From contig CAIVEH010000042.1 in assembly GCA_903904855.1 (NCBI GenBank), positions 1 through 64,000 of the forward strand: DNA of 64,000 nt, in the 5' to 3' direction. The notes under the pieces are model-generated. The model was not told the DNA's origin, did no database searches, and saw only the letters and a list, made by a program, of their open reading frames with translations. Positions 9,445 to 19,487 of the stretch are shown in pieces (position 1 is the stretch's first letter; every line of letters starts with the position of its first letter). The DNA is from an uncultured Bacteroidota bacterium. Lineage in GTDB: Bacteria; Bacteroidota; Bacteroidia; Chitinophagales; Chitinophagaceae. A program made the translations under genes and the position numbers.

Positions 9445-10455
9445 TTATTGCTGTTTTAAAAAACGTACTGCTGCGCACTTCCCGCTTCCGGCTAACTGAA
9501 GTATATAACTTCCTGGTATCAACTCTGAGGTATTTATTTCCAGTAATTTACCGGTAACAGGAAATGTCGTAATAACCTTGCCTGACAAATCTGATATGCT
9601 TGCCTGCTGTACAGAATTTTGAAATATTTCGGCATACAAAATATTTCTGGCCGGATTAGGATAAATCTTTGCCACAGGTTGCGCTTGTTCCTGTGCTGTA
9701 TTCAGAGAACCAGAACCGGCAGTTTCATTTGTTGTGAAATTATCCAGGCAGAAATAGGCAGGTGTGTTCATTCCATAAGTGCCGTTATCTGTAGAACTCA
9801 AAGAAAACTGCAGACTATCTACATTCCCAAGCGATGCAAGGTTTACCCATTGCCATGTTTTTACGATATAATTCATTGTGGTATCCGGGAACAGAAAATC
9901 TGCGAGGTAAAACGTCACACTGTCCGAACTCAATGTGCCACCGCTATATCCCTTTATAGTCAGTTTGAACCAGTCGCCGTTATGAAATTTCCTCGAAAAC
10001 ATGTCGCCATATTTCATACTATTACAGGCATAAGTACTATTGGTAATGTAGCAACCCGAAACCGGATGATTCAAGGCTGCCCCGTTTAACTTCACTACCA
10101 TTGAATTATCATAAGTCACCGGATTGTAGCAATAGGCAACAATATAGTTGTTGGAGCCGCCATATCCTATTGCAGTCTTTGCCGAATATTGGTTTGTGTA
10201 GCCGCTCGTCACGCTGTCGGTCATATTGGAATAGGCAAAGCCATAACTCCAGAAACCACCAAAGGAGGTATCGTAAACACAGGGGAAATGGGCCAGACCA
10301 TCATTAAAACCAACATCACTACCCGATGCTGAATAATTGACATAGAATGTGTCGGGATGAGCAAGTATCAGGTCATCAAAAGTGGCCACAGTCTGAGCCC
10401 GCAGGTTATAACTAGCAGAAATAAAGATAACAAACAAAAATGTACTAATGCGCAT
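9445..10455 (-). CDS. DUF4465 protein with T9SS tail, BtuH-like
   Basis: 336 residues from the ATG at 10455, which opens a good signal peptide (MRISTFLFVIFISASYNLRAQ-type); a longer frame to 10503 adds 16 residues without signal character. The body matches DUF4465: ATFDDL, GFWSYGFAYSNMTD, NQYSA, GSNNYIVAY, and FYLADF ... WQWVNLASLGNVDSLQFSLSSTD ... TPAYFCLDNFT. The tail after about 260 is T9SS type A. DUF4465 proteins were described in gut Bacteroides as BtuH, surface corrinoid binders. Here it is the first gene behind the cobalamin riboswitch, which supports that function, though secretion is by T9SS and not as a lipoprotein. Confidence 0.8.
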   Translation of the reverse strand: MRISTFLFVIFISASYNLRAQTVATFDDLILAHPDTFYVNYSASGSDVGFNDGLAHFPCVYDTSFGGFWSYGFAYSNMTDSVTSGYTNQYSAKTAIGYGGSNNYIVAYCYNPVTYDNSMVVKLNGAALNHPVSGCYITNSTYACNSMKYGDMFSRKFHNGDWFKLTIKGYSGGTLSSDSVTFYLADFLFPDTTMNYIVKTWQWVNLASLGNVDSLQFSLSSTDNGTYGMNTPAYFCLDNFTTNETAGSGSLNTAQEQAQPVAKIYPNPARNILYAEIFQNSVQQASISDLSGKVITTFPVTGKLLEINTSELIPGSYILQLAGSGKCAAVRFLKQQ

Positions 10456-10599
10456 ATAGAAATTGTTATTAAACCAATTTTCAAAATGCCGCAACCAGGT
10501 CAAAATATTCCAGATACAGAAAAATGCAGGCTACCCCCACGTTAGTCTCATCTGTGCTTTTGATCCCGAAAGCAGCGATAAGTAAACCCAATTTTGATT

Positions 10600-10790
10600 G
10601 GGGGACAAAGGCAGGTCTTCTGGCTAACTCCACTTTTTCGAGGCCTTCCCATCCCGGGTCATCGGGGCAGTGGCAAAACAGGTAGCGAAAAAGCTTTAAA
10701 CGGAGCATACAGCATCGGGTAATGCCCGGGATTCTCACCCGGTTCCCTTTTCATCCTTACACCACCGGTGGTCAGGAACCATTGCTTGCA
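10600..10790 (-). promoter_or_regulatory. cobalamin riboswitch
   Basis: Read on the minus strand, the element starts with GGTTCCTGACC..., carries AAGGATGAAAAGGGAACC, the paired GGGTGAGAATCCCGGGCATTACCCGATGCTGT region, a GCCACTG box (B12 box) and ends GTTAGCCAGAAGACCTGCC. These are the conserved blocks, in order, of the AdoCbl riboswitch class. It lies 145 bp upstream of the DUF4465 gene. A CCCCC run at 10600-10604 and a GGGGG run near 10535 could pair and form part of the expression platform; that is a guess. Expected effect: repression of the B12 uptake operon when cobalamin is plentiful. Confidence 0.93.
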
Positions 10791-11321
10791 CAAAAATAGA
10801 AACTAAAATTCAAAGCTGAGAACTATTTTTCGCAAAACAGAGTCAATATTTTTTATGGTAAAATTTCAAATTTAGAATTTAATTATATTTTTTATACACT
10901 TAATGATGCCTATAATAAATTTACTCTTTTCTGGATGAGCTATAAATTGAACAGGATACCAGATCTTACATTTAGTGTAACTTCGAATACCAAATATTTT
11001 AAAATGACCCGCACTAGCGGCCATACATATACTATTAAATATTATTAATAAAGCTTATTAAAAATGTCTGTTTTTTCCGACTTTTGTATTTAAGTAAACA
11101 CAGTAAATTGCAGATGCAGCATAATTTTTTGAAATAAAAAAAACAATAATAATGCCATGGTCATTTATTAAAGCATAAATAACCACTATGAAGTATAAAT
11201 TACAAGTACCAGAAACACAAAAACCATATATCTCATAGCATTAAATTAACATGCATTACATTTATTCTCCTATGTATATTATTCAAATAAAAATTAAGAG
11301 AAATTCCTGAAAACCAGTTTA
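10791..11321. other. AT-rich intergenic region
   Basis: 530 bp between the riboswitch and the divergent Wzy-like gene. It must hold the promoters of both, but I cannot pinpoint them. Composition is strongly AT-rich with many TATA/AAATA runs. No gene, hairpin or repeat worth naming is seen. Confidence 0.5.
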
Positions 11322-12656
11322 ATGATCAACATTTTTTTCCTGATTTTATACATAGTTGCATCCCAATTTGTCACCGGTTCAGACATGTATGTCCTGTTGA
11401 CATTACATTGTGTGCTGCTAACAATTATTCACATAAAGAATAAACTAAACCCAATTAACCCTATATTTATTTATTATCTTGGCGTTATAATTGTAAATAT
11501 TGGAAATATAAGCCTGGTAGACATGGTAGAATCTGGCATACGCATTAAAACGTATAAATATATAATCCCTAAATACATCTTAGATGCTTCAACCATCTGG
11601 TGCATTTCAAGTACAATGTTTATAATTGGCTACAATAAATATATAAATAAACAGATTCCCAAAATCAGCTTTGAGGTATCTAATAAAAATATTTTAAAAT
11701 ACATGTTTGTATTTTTATTCCTTGAAAACATATTATTCATTATAGGTGAAGGATTTAATGTAAGAGGAAACCAGTTAGGCAAGTTTTTTATATTACTGAA
11801 TACTATAGGTATTCTATTTTATTCAAGACTTTGGGCAAAAGAGCGAAACAAAACATATGCAATATATGCAATTACTTTGTATTTATTAGAAACCTATTTT
11901 TCATTACTTACATCTTACTTGAGGTTTGAATTGATATTACCCACATTTTACCTATTCACAGGCTATTTCATAGGAAAAGGTGATATAAAATATGTTTTCA
12001 GTTACCGGATATTCCCGCTTGTGATTATCCTGATAATTTATGGAAGTGTTTTTACAGCGTTGCCTAAATACCGGGCTAACTTTATAAATGCTTTTCAAGG
12101 GGAAAAAGATTATACTGCTGTACCTTATCTTAGTGAACCGGATAAAAATGCATCTTCCGGGTTACTTTCGAGGAGCGCCAATGTGGCACAAATGACCAAT
12201 GTGGTAAAGCTTGTGGAACGTAATAATGGCCCCTACAATGGGAAGGCTTCTGCACCTATACTTATTGCATTTATTCCAAGGTTTTTGTGGCCCGATAAGC
12301 CTAAAATACAATTGGGAGCCTGGTTTGCTGTTGAGATAGGGGCAGGCCAGGTAAACGACTTTGGATCCATAAACAATTCAATAAATATGACCGTTGCAGG
12401 CGAACTTTATCTGGATTTCGGATGGATTGGCGTCTTATTTGGCAGTTTGTTTTTTGGTGGGTTCATTGCAATATTATGGAATTCAACTAATTTCTATTAT
12501 TCAGCATATAACTTAACTGGTACCATTTTCGGTGGATATCTGATAATGCTGTCGATAGGTAGTTATGCCGATCTCCAGATTGTAGTAACACTTATTTCAA
12601 CTTACCTGATATTTTATCTGATAAAAAGGATAGCCACCTACTATATAAAACAATAA
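11322..12656 (+). CDS. O-antigen/oligosaccharide polymerase-like membrane protein (Wzy-type)
   Basis: 444 residues, about eleven hydrophobic segments spread over the whole length and a larger hydrophilic loop between about 245 and 330. That loop carries RSANVAQM, then IAFIPRFLWPDKP, a signature common in Bacteroidota and cyanobacterial oligosaccharide repeat unit polymerases. It is followed by NNSINMTVAGELYLDFGWIG. It would join glycan repeat units at the periplasmic face of the inner membrane. The gene is visibly more AT-rich than its neighbours (many AAA, ATA and TTA codons), a usual sign of exchange among polysaccharide genes. No other glycan cluster genes adjoin it, except a deacetylase-like gene 1.7 kb downstream. 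Confidence 0.75.
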   Translation: MINIFFLILYIVASQFVTGSDMYVLLTLHCVLLTIIHIKNKLNPINPIFIYYLGVIIVNIGNISLVDMVESGIRIKTYKYIIPKYILDASTIWCISSTMFIIGYNKYINKQIPKISFEVSNKNILKYMFVFLFLENILFIIGEGFNVRGNQLGKFFILLNTIGILFYSRLWAKERNKTYAIYAITLYLLETYFSLLTSYLRFELILPTFYLFTGYFIGKGDIKYVFSYRIFPLVIILIIYGSVFTALPKYRANFINAFQGEKDYTAVPYLSEPDKNASSGLLSRSANVAQMTNVVKLVERNNGPYNGKASAPILIAFIPRFLWPDKPKIQLGAWFAVEIGAGQVNDFGSINNSINMTVAGELYLDFGWIGVLFGSLFFGGFIAILWNSTNFYYSAYNLTGTIFGGYLIMLSIGSYADLQIVVTLISTYLIFYLIKRIATYYIKQ

Positions 12657-12933
12657 CAACATGCATTCATACTAAGTTCTGATAAGCATGAGTATTTATA
12701 ATTATAAGGCTGGTTAAAATTAAGGTGGTTAAAATGCGAGTAGCTTCATTTTATTGAAACTAATTACCTTTCTTCTCATTCTCCTTTTCCGATTTTTTAT
12801 GTAGGTTTGTAATGAAGGCCCGGTTAAACTTTTTCAACCGGAGGTTATCTGATTAATACCGGGAATAATTATTTGTCGGCTACCTGCAGGTTTTCAGGTT
12901 TGTAATACCTGATTTTCTATTTAATTAGTTTTT

Positions 12934-14310
12934 ATGACCGAACAACAATCCGTTTTTCTAGCTAAAAGCAGAATAAAGGCCAGTGATCTGGAGCATAAAC
13001 GTAAAGTGGCGTTTAATATCCAGAAGTATAATGACAGTGTAGTTAAGGGCAAGCAGCAGTTTGCCCAGCTTGAATCTGCACGGCAAAAAGCTAAAAATAT
13101 AAAGTGGAAAGTAATTGAACGGCTGGATAAATACCTCGAAGAATTTGAGCAGCGGTTTACAGCAAATGGCGGCCGGGTGATATGGGCAGAAAATGCAGAA
13201 GAGGCACAACAGGCAATATTACAAATATGCAAGGAGAAGAACACCCGGCAGGTGGTAAAGGCCAAAAGCATGGTAACAGAGGAGATACACCTGAATGATT
13301 TCCTGGCAAAAAATGGCATAGAATCGGTAGAGACAGACCTTGGGGAGTATATACAGCAACTGGATGGAGAACCACCCTACCATATTGTTACGCCTGCCAT
13401 GCACAAAAGCAAAGAGGATGTAGCCAAGGTGTTTTATGATAAACTAGGCACTGAGCCTAATCTGACGCCTCCGGAAATAACAAAAATAGCCCGGGAGAAC
13501 CTTCGGCAAAAATATGTTAGTGCAGAGGTGGGAGTAACCGGGGGCAATTTTCTGCTGGCAGATATCGGAGCAGTATGCGTAACAGAAAATGAAGGCAACG
13601 CCAGGCTTTGCAGCACTTTTCCTCCCACATTGATATCTGTTGTAGGCATTGAAAAATTGCTTCCTTCTGTTGGTGATCTGCACCTTTTCTGGCCTCTGCT
13701 GGCTACATATGGCACTGGGCAGCAACTTACTGTATACAACTCCATCCTTTCAGGTCCAAGGAAAGCAAATGAAACTGATGGCCCAACTGAAATGTATGTG
13801 ATATTGCTGGACAACGGGCGTACCAACCTGCTGCGCCGGGAGGTAAGGGAGAGCATGTATTGCATACGGTGCGGCAGTTGCCTGAATGCATGCCCGGTTT
13901 ATAAAAACATTGGCGGCCATGCATATGGAGCTACATACAGCGGGCCGATAGGATCAGTCATTACTCCGCATATGAGCGGACTTGAAGAATATAAACACCT
14001 CAGTTATGCATCGAGCCTGTGTGGCAACTGCACCGAGGTATGCCCACTAAAGATAAATATACATGGGATGCTGCTGGAGAACAGAGCCATAATGGTGGAT
14101 ATGCGGTTGAATGACAACATGGAGAATTTTTCCTGGACATTGTGGAAACGTGCAATGCTAAGCCGCAGATTGCTTAATATGGCCGGAGCAGGCATTAAAG
14201 ATAAAGTGGTGAATAAGGTGTTTAAAGATAGCTGGTGCAAAGACAGGGGTGAGTTGCATTTTGCAGAACGATCATTTAATAAAATGTGGAAAGAACGGGT
14301 ACATAATTAA
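12934..14310 (+). CDS. lutB: LutB-like iron-sulfur protein (lactate utilization)
   Basis: 458 residues. An LUD domain covers about 60-290 (NPYHIVTPAMHKSK-like region, GVTGGNFLLADIGAVCVTENEGN). Two [4Fe-4S] motifs follow: CIRCGSCLNACPVY near 309-322 and CGNCTEVCPL near 362-371. This is the LutB/YkgF architecture of the LutABC L-lactate oxidation complex. The lutA and lutC partners are not adjacent here, so either they lie elsewhere or this subunit works with other proteins. The downstream gene begins 10 bp after the stop and is probably co-transcribed. The family call is firm; the pathway role is inferred. Confidence 0.9.
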   Translation: MTEQQSVFLAKSRIKASDLEHKRKVAFNIQKYNDSVVKGKQQFAQLESARQKAKNIKWKVIERLDKYLEEFEQRFTANGGRVIWAENAEEAQQAILQICKEKNTRQVVKAKSMVTEEIHLNDFLAKNGIESVETDLGEYIQQLDGEPPYHIVTPAMHKSKEDVAKVFYDKLGTEPNLTPPEITKIARENLRQKYVSAEVGVTGGNFLLADIGAVCVTENEGNARLCSTFPPTLISVVGIEKLLPSVGDLHLFWPLLATYGTGQQLTVYNSILSGPRKANETDGPTEMYVILLDNGRTNLLRREVRESMYCIRCGSCLNACPVYKNIGGHAYGATYSGPIGSVITPHMSGLEEYKHLSYASSLCGNCTEVCPLKINIHGMLLENRAIMVDMRLNDNMENFSWTLWKRAMLSRRLLNMAGAGIKDKVVNKVFKDSWCKDRGELHFAERSFNKMWKERVHN

Positions 14311-14320
14311 CTTCCGGAAT

Positions 14321-15631
14321 ATGGACACAATTGTTGTATACTGCGCGCAGGCCAGCAACCGTCTTAGCTTTGTCTTAGACTGGCTGCTGAAGGAACGCAT
14401 GCAACTTAATTACCGGATTACCCATGATGAAAGTGAAACTGCAGGGCTGCCATTTTTTATTGCGTACGGAAAACATTTAAGAGGAAGCTTATCTGTGCCT
14501 GATGCTGGATTGTTGTGGCAAAAGGGATTTCAGTCAATCATCGTTTCTAAAGGCAACTGGAAAGAACTACCAGTTATATTTCCTTCTGACAATGAAGAAT
14601 ATACTGTAGGTTTCGATCTGTTCTCTTCTTTGTTTTTCTTGTTGTCGCGATATGAAGAATATGACGAGTATACACCTGATAAACATGGCCGGTATCCAGC
14701 TTCAACCAGTATACTTCATAAAAACGGATGGCTGATGAGACCAGTGGCTGATGAGTGGGTGGCCCTGGTGAGAAAAGAAATGATTGCCATGAGCGGAATT
14801 GAGATACCGCACTCACAATTCCACTTCCAGCCCACGTATGATATTGATATGGCCTACTCACATCTACATAAGGGGATAGCAAGAATACTCGGCGCCTATG
14901 TAAGAGCTATTATAAAAATGGATGTGGGCCAGATCAGCGAGCGCACTCTGGTATTGAAGAAGCAGCAAAAGGATCCATACGATTCTTTCAGATGGTTACG
15001 GCAATTGCACAAAGAGTATAACTGCAAGCCAATCTATTTTATACTCGCTACTTTTAAAACTACAGCTTTCGATAAAAACATTCATCCGCAACACCCGGCT
15101 ATGATAAGGGTAATCAAAAATATCGCGAGGGATGGAGAAACAGGTATTCATCCATCCTACTATTCAAATGAAGCAGATAAAGTGCAGAATGAAAAGAACG
15201 TGGTAGAACAAATATCAGGTAAACCAATTCACATTTCCAGGCAGCATTATATACGGGTTAAGGTTCCGGCAACTTACCGGATGCTGCTGAATAATGGTAT
15301 AACTCATGATTACACTATGGGCTATGGTTCGCATCTTGGGTTCAGGGCAGGCACCGGAAATTCATTTCTGTGGTATGATATTGAAAATGAAGTCACAACT
15401 TCACTGCGCATACATCCCTTCTGCTTTATGGATACCACTGCTCATTTTGGGTATGGTTTATCAGCATCAAAAGCCATAGAACAACTGGAGGCGATGAGCA
15501 AAATTCTCGAGCAGACAGGGAGTACACTCACAACCATTTTTCATAATTTTTCACTGGGGACAGACAATGAATGGAAGGGTTGGAAAAACGCTTATGAGCA
15601 ATTTGTGCAGGAGAAGGCCGGGGTAATATAA
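14321..15631 (+). CDS. polysaccharide deacetylase-family protein with N-terminal DUF7033-like domain
   Basis: 436 residues from the ATG at 14321, 10 bp after lutB. The N-terminal ~150 residues include DLFSSLFFLLSRYEEYDEY, and the second half resembles the NodB-type deacetylase family: PTYDIDMAYSHL has the D-x-D of the metal site, ETGIHPSYYSN the His motif, and ISRQHYIRVKVPATYRML continues. It would remove acyl groups from a surface glycan. Confident catalytic assignment would need an alignment. It is cytoplasmic by sequence, with no signal peptide. It ends 4 bp from the convergent L,D-transpeptidase gene. Confidence 0.7.
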   Translation: MDTIVVYCAQASNRLSFVLDWLLKERMQLNYRITHDESETAGLPFFIAYGKHLRGSLSVPDAGLLWQKGFQSIIVSKGNWKELPVIFPSDNEEYTVGFDLFSSLFFLLSRYEEYDEYTPDKHGRYPASTSILHKNGWLMRPVADEWVALVRKEMIAMSGIEIPHSQFHFQPTYDIDMAYSHLHKGIARILGAYVRAIIKMDVGQISERTLVLKKQQKDPYDSFRWLRQLHKEYNCKPIYFILATFKTTAFDKNIHPQHPAMIRVIKNIARDGETGIHPSYYSNEADKVQNEKNVVEQISGKPIHISRQHYIRVKVPATYRMLLNNGITHDYTMGYGSHLGFRAGTGNSFLWYDIENEVTTSLRIHPFCFMDTTAHFGYGLSASKAIEQLEAMSKILEQTGSTLTTIFHNFSLGTDNEWKGWKNAYEQFVQEKAGVI

Positions 15632-15635
15632 ATTT

Positions 15636-16361
15636 CTACTTCTTAATGAACACTCTTGTTCCTACCTCAACAAAAGTACTGAGTTCATCTACATCCTTAT
15701 TTTTGATAGCAATGCAGCCATCCGTCCAGCAAACACCCTTCTCTATCAGATCATCTCCCCGTTTCCATATACCATGAATGCCTACATTACCGCCTATTCT
15801 TGCTGATTTTGGTACTATTCCGCTTGCTTTCATATCATTGAAGCGGGCTATGGCAGTATCGTTGGGATAGTTAAGCCCAAGGAATTTGTTGTATTTTGAA
15901 GAAAGGTTTTTGTTTTTGATAGTAAACCACCCCTCTGGCGTACACCGGTCACCTTCCATCTTTTTATCCTGCAAAGGTTTGGGACCAAAAACTGCTTTGT
16001 ACTCCCTTATTTTTCGTCTGCGGTAATATACTTCTACGATATAATGGGATTTATTAACGACGACCAGAACCGAATCTTTATTGAGTGTATCTGCATTAAC
16101 CGGCAGATGAAGATTGGGGGATATTTTAATAAGCTGGGTTTCTGTATACCGGGTTTTGCCCTTATTGAATTGTACTGTGCGGATGATGTTACCATCCTTG
16201 TCTTTATGTTCTTCAATTACTTTGTAATCAGTGCGGGGCAGGTCAGCAACAATTGGGATTGTTTTAGTTTGAGAAAAAAGCCTGTAGGCAAATTGAGGTA
16301 AGAATATTAAGAGCAACAACACTGTTATACTATAAATAAGACCAGGTGAGCGCTTTTTCAT
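15636..16361 (-). CDS. L,D-transpeptidase (YkuD domain)
   Basis: 241 residues. An N-terminal membrane anchor or signal spans 8-27, and the YkuD domain runs from about 95 to the C terminus. The catalytic region reads GIHGIW, then 13 residues later GVCWTDGCIAIKN, which is the His...[ST]xGC motif of the family, with the nucleophilic Cys in DGC. Such enzymes crosslink peptidoglycan stem peptides 3-3 or attach proteins to them in the periplasm. It is convergent with the deacetylase gene and transcribed alone. Confidence 0.9.
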   Translation of the reverse strand: MKKRSPGLIYSITVLLLLIFLPQFAYRLFSQTKTIPIVADLPRTDYKVIEEHKDKDGNIIRTVQFNKGKTRYTETQLIKISPNLHLPVNADTLNKDSVLVVVNKSHYIVEVYYRRRKIREYKAVFGPKPLQDKKMEGDRCTPEGWFTIKNKNLSSKYNKFLGLNYPNDTAIARFNDMKASGIVPKSARIGGNVGIHGIWKRGDDLIEKGVCWTDGCIAIKNKDVDELSTFVEVGTRVFIKK

Positions 16362-16634
16362 TTATTTAATCAGAATTACTGAGAATTTACGAAGCTATTA
16401 AATATTGGCCATTTATTCATCGAATGAAAACCATTTTTTCATTTCAGAATTCTATTGGTGCAGCAAATGCATCAGGCATCAGCATTTCTGTATTCAATGT
16501 TACCGGAATATTAAGGAATCATTTCCTTAAAATTAAGGTACGGTTACCTCTGAATTATGGTTATGTTACCAAATCTTTCCTCCTGTTTAAATCTGAATCA
16601 TGCCCGATACTTTTGAGCAAATTTTTAAAAAAGC

Positions 16635-19451
16635 ATGAGGATTTTTACACAAGTCATAGTTTACTTTTTACTGTTTTTATCTTTTAAAAGTTATTCTGCC
16701 ACAATCAAGGGAGAGGTAAGCGATAAAGCCACAGGTGAGCCCCTTATAGGCGCTGTAATCATACTTACAGGCACTCAGTTTGGCACTGTAACCGGCCTTG
16801 ATGGCAGCTTTACAATTACAAGTATCCCGGCAGGGTCTTATGACCTTGAAATCAAATATTCTTCGTTTGAAACTTACAAAGAGCATATTACACTGACACA
16901 GGACCAGATACTAATTATGAAGCAGATGCTTACCCCTGCTTCGAAAGTCCTTAGCGAAGTTGAAATAACCGGTAAGGTAAAAAATGGCAGTGATGAGCAG
17001 GTTCGTAACATGGAGAAGAATTCAATGCAGACAATGAATATCCTTTCTGCGAGAGCAATTGAATTACTGCCCGATATTACTGTTGCGAATGTGCTACAGC
17101 GAGTATCTGGTATACAGGTAGAGCGAAATGCCAACGGGGATGCACGTTATGCAGCTATCAGGGGCATGGACAAGCGATATAATTATACAGAAGTAAATGG
17201 CGTAAAAATACCCAGCCCTGATGATAAGGGGCGTTTTGTGCCACTGGACTTGTTTCCTGCTGAAATACTGGACAGGGTAGAAGTTATTAAATCGCTGAGC
17301 CCGGAAATGGAAGGAGATGCAGTGGGTGGAGTAACCAATCTGGTAATGAAAAAGGCGCCTGACCATCTGTTAATCTATGCATCAGCGGCAACCGGGTACA
17401 ACCAGAATCTGTTGGATGAGCATTACAAAAGTTTTGATAAAAGCGCCATTGTAGCCAACGACCCGACCACGCTGCATGGGTTAACTTATAAAGCAACGTC
17501 CAAAGACTTTCCTTTGGGAAGTTCAGTGATAAAGCCGATCCAGGGCCCTGTTAATGATCTCTTCAGCCTGAGTCTTGGCAACCGTTTTCTGAAGAATAAA
17601 AAGCTGGGTGTAATGTTTTCAGGCAGCTATCAGAACACTTACAAACAAAGCAATGATATATTCTTTGCCCCGGCTTCACAGCCTAATCCCGGCAATATTG
17701 ATATGTTCGATGACCTGAATATCCGCACCTATTCCACCCAAGAGAAACGCACTGCTTTGCATACCAATATAGATTACCGTTTTAACGAGAAAAATGTTAT
17801 TACACTATATGCACTGTATGTACAAATGAATAAGTGGCAGGACAGGAATACTATTGATACTGTAATCACTGCTGTGAACCGTCCTGGTCCCGGCCTCGGA
17901 GTGGTGGATTTCAAAGACAGGACCACTTTCACAAAGCAGAGTATCGCCAATTTTACTTTGAAAGGAGAACATGCGCTGGCTAGAGGTCTTAAACTGGACT
18001 GGACTGGTGCTTATTCAAAGGCTACGGGAGATGTGCCTGATTATACAGAATTCGGGACAGAACAAAGCTTTTCAAGAAACCCGGTAACCGGAGGTATTGA
18101 TAGCTCCACCCGGATTTTAAAGAGCACTACTACAACCAAAAGCTGGGAGCGAACCAGAGACCAGGACATTCAGGGATTCCTTAACCTCAGTTATAATACA
18201 GTGCTTTTGGGGCAGGAAGTAAATTTCAAGGCAGGAGGTATGTTCCGCGCCAAGACCCGCGATAATTACTATAATGAATACAGCCTGCAGCCCAGCAGGA
18301 GTAAAATTCCTTATACCAGTGTGCAAAACATTGCCGACAGTGATCTGAGCCTTTCAACAAGCGCAACAGGTGTATCTTATATCAATGGCAACACCTACCA
18401 TGAAACTGAGAACATTTCGGGTTATTATGCACAGGCCAAAGTGCACCTGATGGACAATAAAATGGAAGTGCTGGGAGGAGCAAGAATTGAACATACCCAT
18501 GTTGAAGATAGTGTAGACCTCGACCCTGCCAAGCAATCACAGGTGGCAGGCATTTATGACTATTATGATGTGCTGCCCAGTGCAAGCATCAAATACAAAC
18601 TCAGTAAAAAAGAAAATCTGCGGCTCAGCTATTTTGAATCTATATCAAGGCCTGGCTTTTTCGAATTACTGGCCAATCATAAGCCGGGAGAGGTGTTCCC
18701 TGAATGGGGCAATCCGCTTTTGCAACATGCTGTAGCACAAAACCTGGATGCCCGCTATGAATTATTTCCAAAAGGTGTAGACCAGGTTTTGGGAGGAGTA
18801 TTCTACAAAAATATCAGCAACCCGATAGAGTATTACCTGATACATACAGGTCCATCGGCACAGGCAATTCAGCCTCAGAATGTACCTTCCAATGCAGTGA
18901 ATTTTGGCCTGGAGCTGCAAGCAACAAAATTCTTCCATTATTTCGGAATACAGGGCAATTATACTTATACACATTCGGCTATAACATTACCAGTAATATA
19001 CCTTGAGGATTCCTCTGGCAAAACCAAAAGAGATCCGGTATCAACCACAAGGCCGCTGCAGGGGCAGGCTGCCCATATCGGCAATCTTGCTGTTATTTAT
19101 AAGAATCCGAAAATAGGCTTTGATGCCAACCTTTCTCTGCAATATACCGGAAGGCATATTACACTCGCATCGGGCTTCCAGGGCCTTGACTACTGGCAGA
19201 AGGGGACTACATTCCTTGACTTTTCGTGTGAGAAAAGGATAGTAAAACATCTGTTTGTTTATGCTAAGGTGCAAAACATCCTCAATTCAAAGACAATTGT
19301 TGAAATGGAAGAATCCAACAAAATTTTCAAGGACCCAGCGGTAGCCAGTAACTATTTCAATTACCAGAATCTGAAAGATGGAAAAACACTGGTAGAGCAA
19401 ACACAGATTGGCAGGAATTACCTGGTAGGTATCCGTTACAAATTTGACTAA
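16635..19451 (+). CDS. TonB-dependent receptor with N-terminal carboxypeptidase-regulatory-like domain
   Basis: 938 residues. The signal peptide is 1-22. A CarboxypepD_reg-like beta-sandwich covers about 23-100 (IKGEVSDKATGEPLIGAVI), the plug about 130-240 (LLPDITVANVLQRVSGIQVE, DRVEVIKSLSPEMEGDAVGG), and the beta-barrel the rest, ending QIGRNYLVGIRYKFD. It resembles the family of large receptors for peptides or glycans that are not SusC proper. The next gene, 36 bp downstream, is a beta-helix lipoprotein that probably forms its surface partner. The ligand is unknown. Starting at 16635 gives a clean signal peptide. Confidence 0.9.
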   Translation: MRIFTQVIVYFLLFLSFKSYSATIKGEVSDKATGEPLIGAVIILTGTQFGTVTGLDGSFTITSIPAGSYDLEIKYSSFETYKEHITLTQDQILIMKQMLTPASKVLSEVEITGKVKNGSDEQVRNMEKNSMQTMNILSARAIELLPDITVANVLQRVSGIQVERNANGDARYAAIRGMDKRYNYTEVNGVKIPSPDDKGRFVPLDLFPAEILDRVEVIKSLSPEMEGDAVGGVTNLVMKKAPDHLLIYASAATGYNQNLLDEHYKSFDKSAIVANDPTTLHGLTYKATSKDFPLGSSVIKPIQGPVNDLFSLSLGNRFLKNKKLGVMFSGSYQNTYKQSNDIFFAPASQPNPGNIDMFDDLNIRTYSTQEKRTALHTNIDYRFNEKNVITLYALYVQMNKWQDRNTIDTVITAVNRPGPGLGVVDFKDRTTFTKQSIANFTLKGEHALARGLKLDWTGAYSKATGDVPDYTEFGTEQSFSRNPVTGGIDSSTRILKSTTTTKSWERTRDQDIQGFLNLSYNTVLLGQEVNFKAGGMFRAKTRDNYYNEYSLQPSRSKIPYTSVQNIADSDLSLSTSATGVSYINGNTYHETENISGYYAQAKVHLMDNKMEVLGGARIEHTHVEDSVDLDPAKQSQVAGIYDYYDVLPSASIKYKLSKKENLRLSYFESISRPGFFELLANHKPGEVFPEWGNPLLQHAVAQNLDARYELFPKGVDQVLGGVFYKNISNPIEYYLIHTGPSAQAIQPQNVPSNAVNFGLELQATKFFHYFGIQGNYTYTHSAITLPVIYLEDSSGKTKRDPVSTTRPLQGQAAHIGNLAVIYKNPKIGFDANLSLQYTGRHITLASGFQGLDYWQKGTTFLDFSCEKRIVKHLFVYAKVQNILNSKTIVEMEESNKIFKDPAVASNYFNYQNLKDGKTLVEQTQIGRNYLVGIRYKFD

Positions 19452-19487
19452 TCATTTTTTAATAAACAACCAATAAAACAGAAATAT

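Noticed and set aside
9619-10089. 156-codon plus-strand frame inside the DUF4465 gene
   Set aside because: Antisense shadow of a clearly coding gene.
13434-13865. 143-codon minus-strand frame inside lutB
   Set aside because: Antisense shadow; the plus-strand protein has the iron-sulfur motifs.
16424-16687. 87-codon frame before the large TonB receptor
   Set aside because: It overlaps the receptor start and has no family or signal features.
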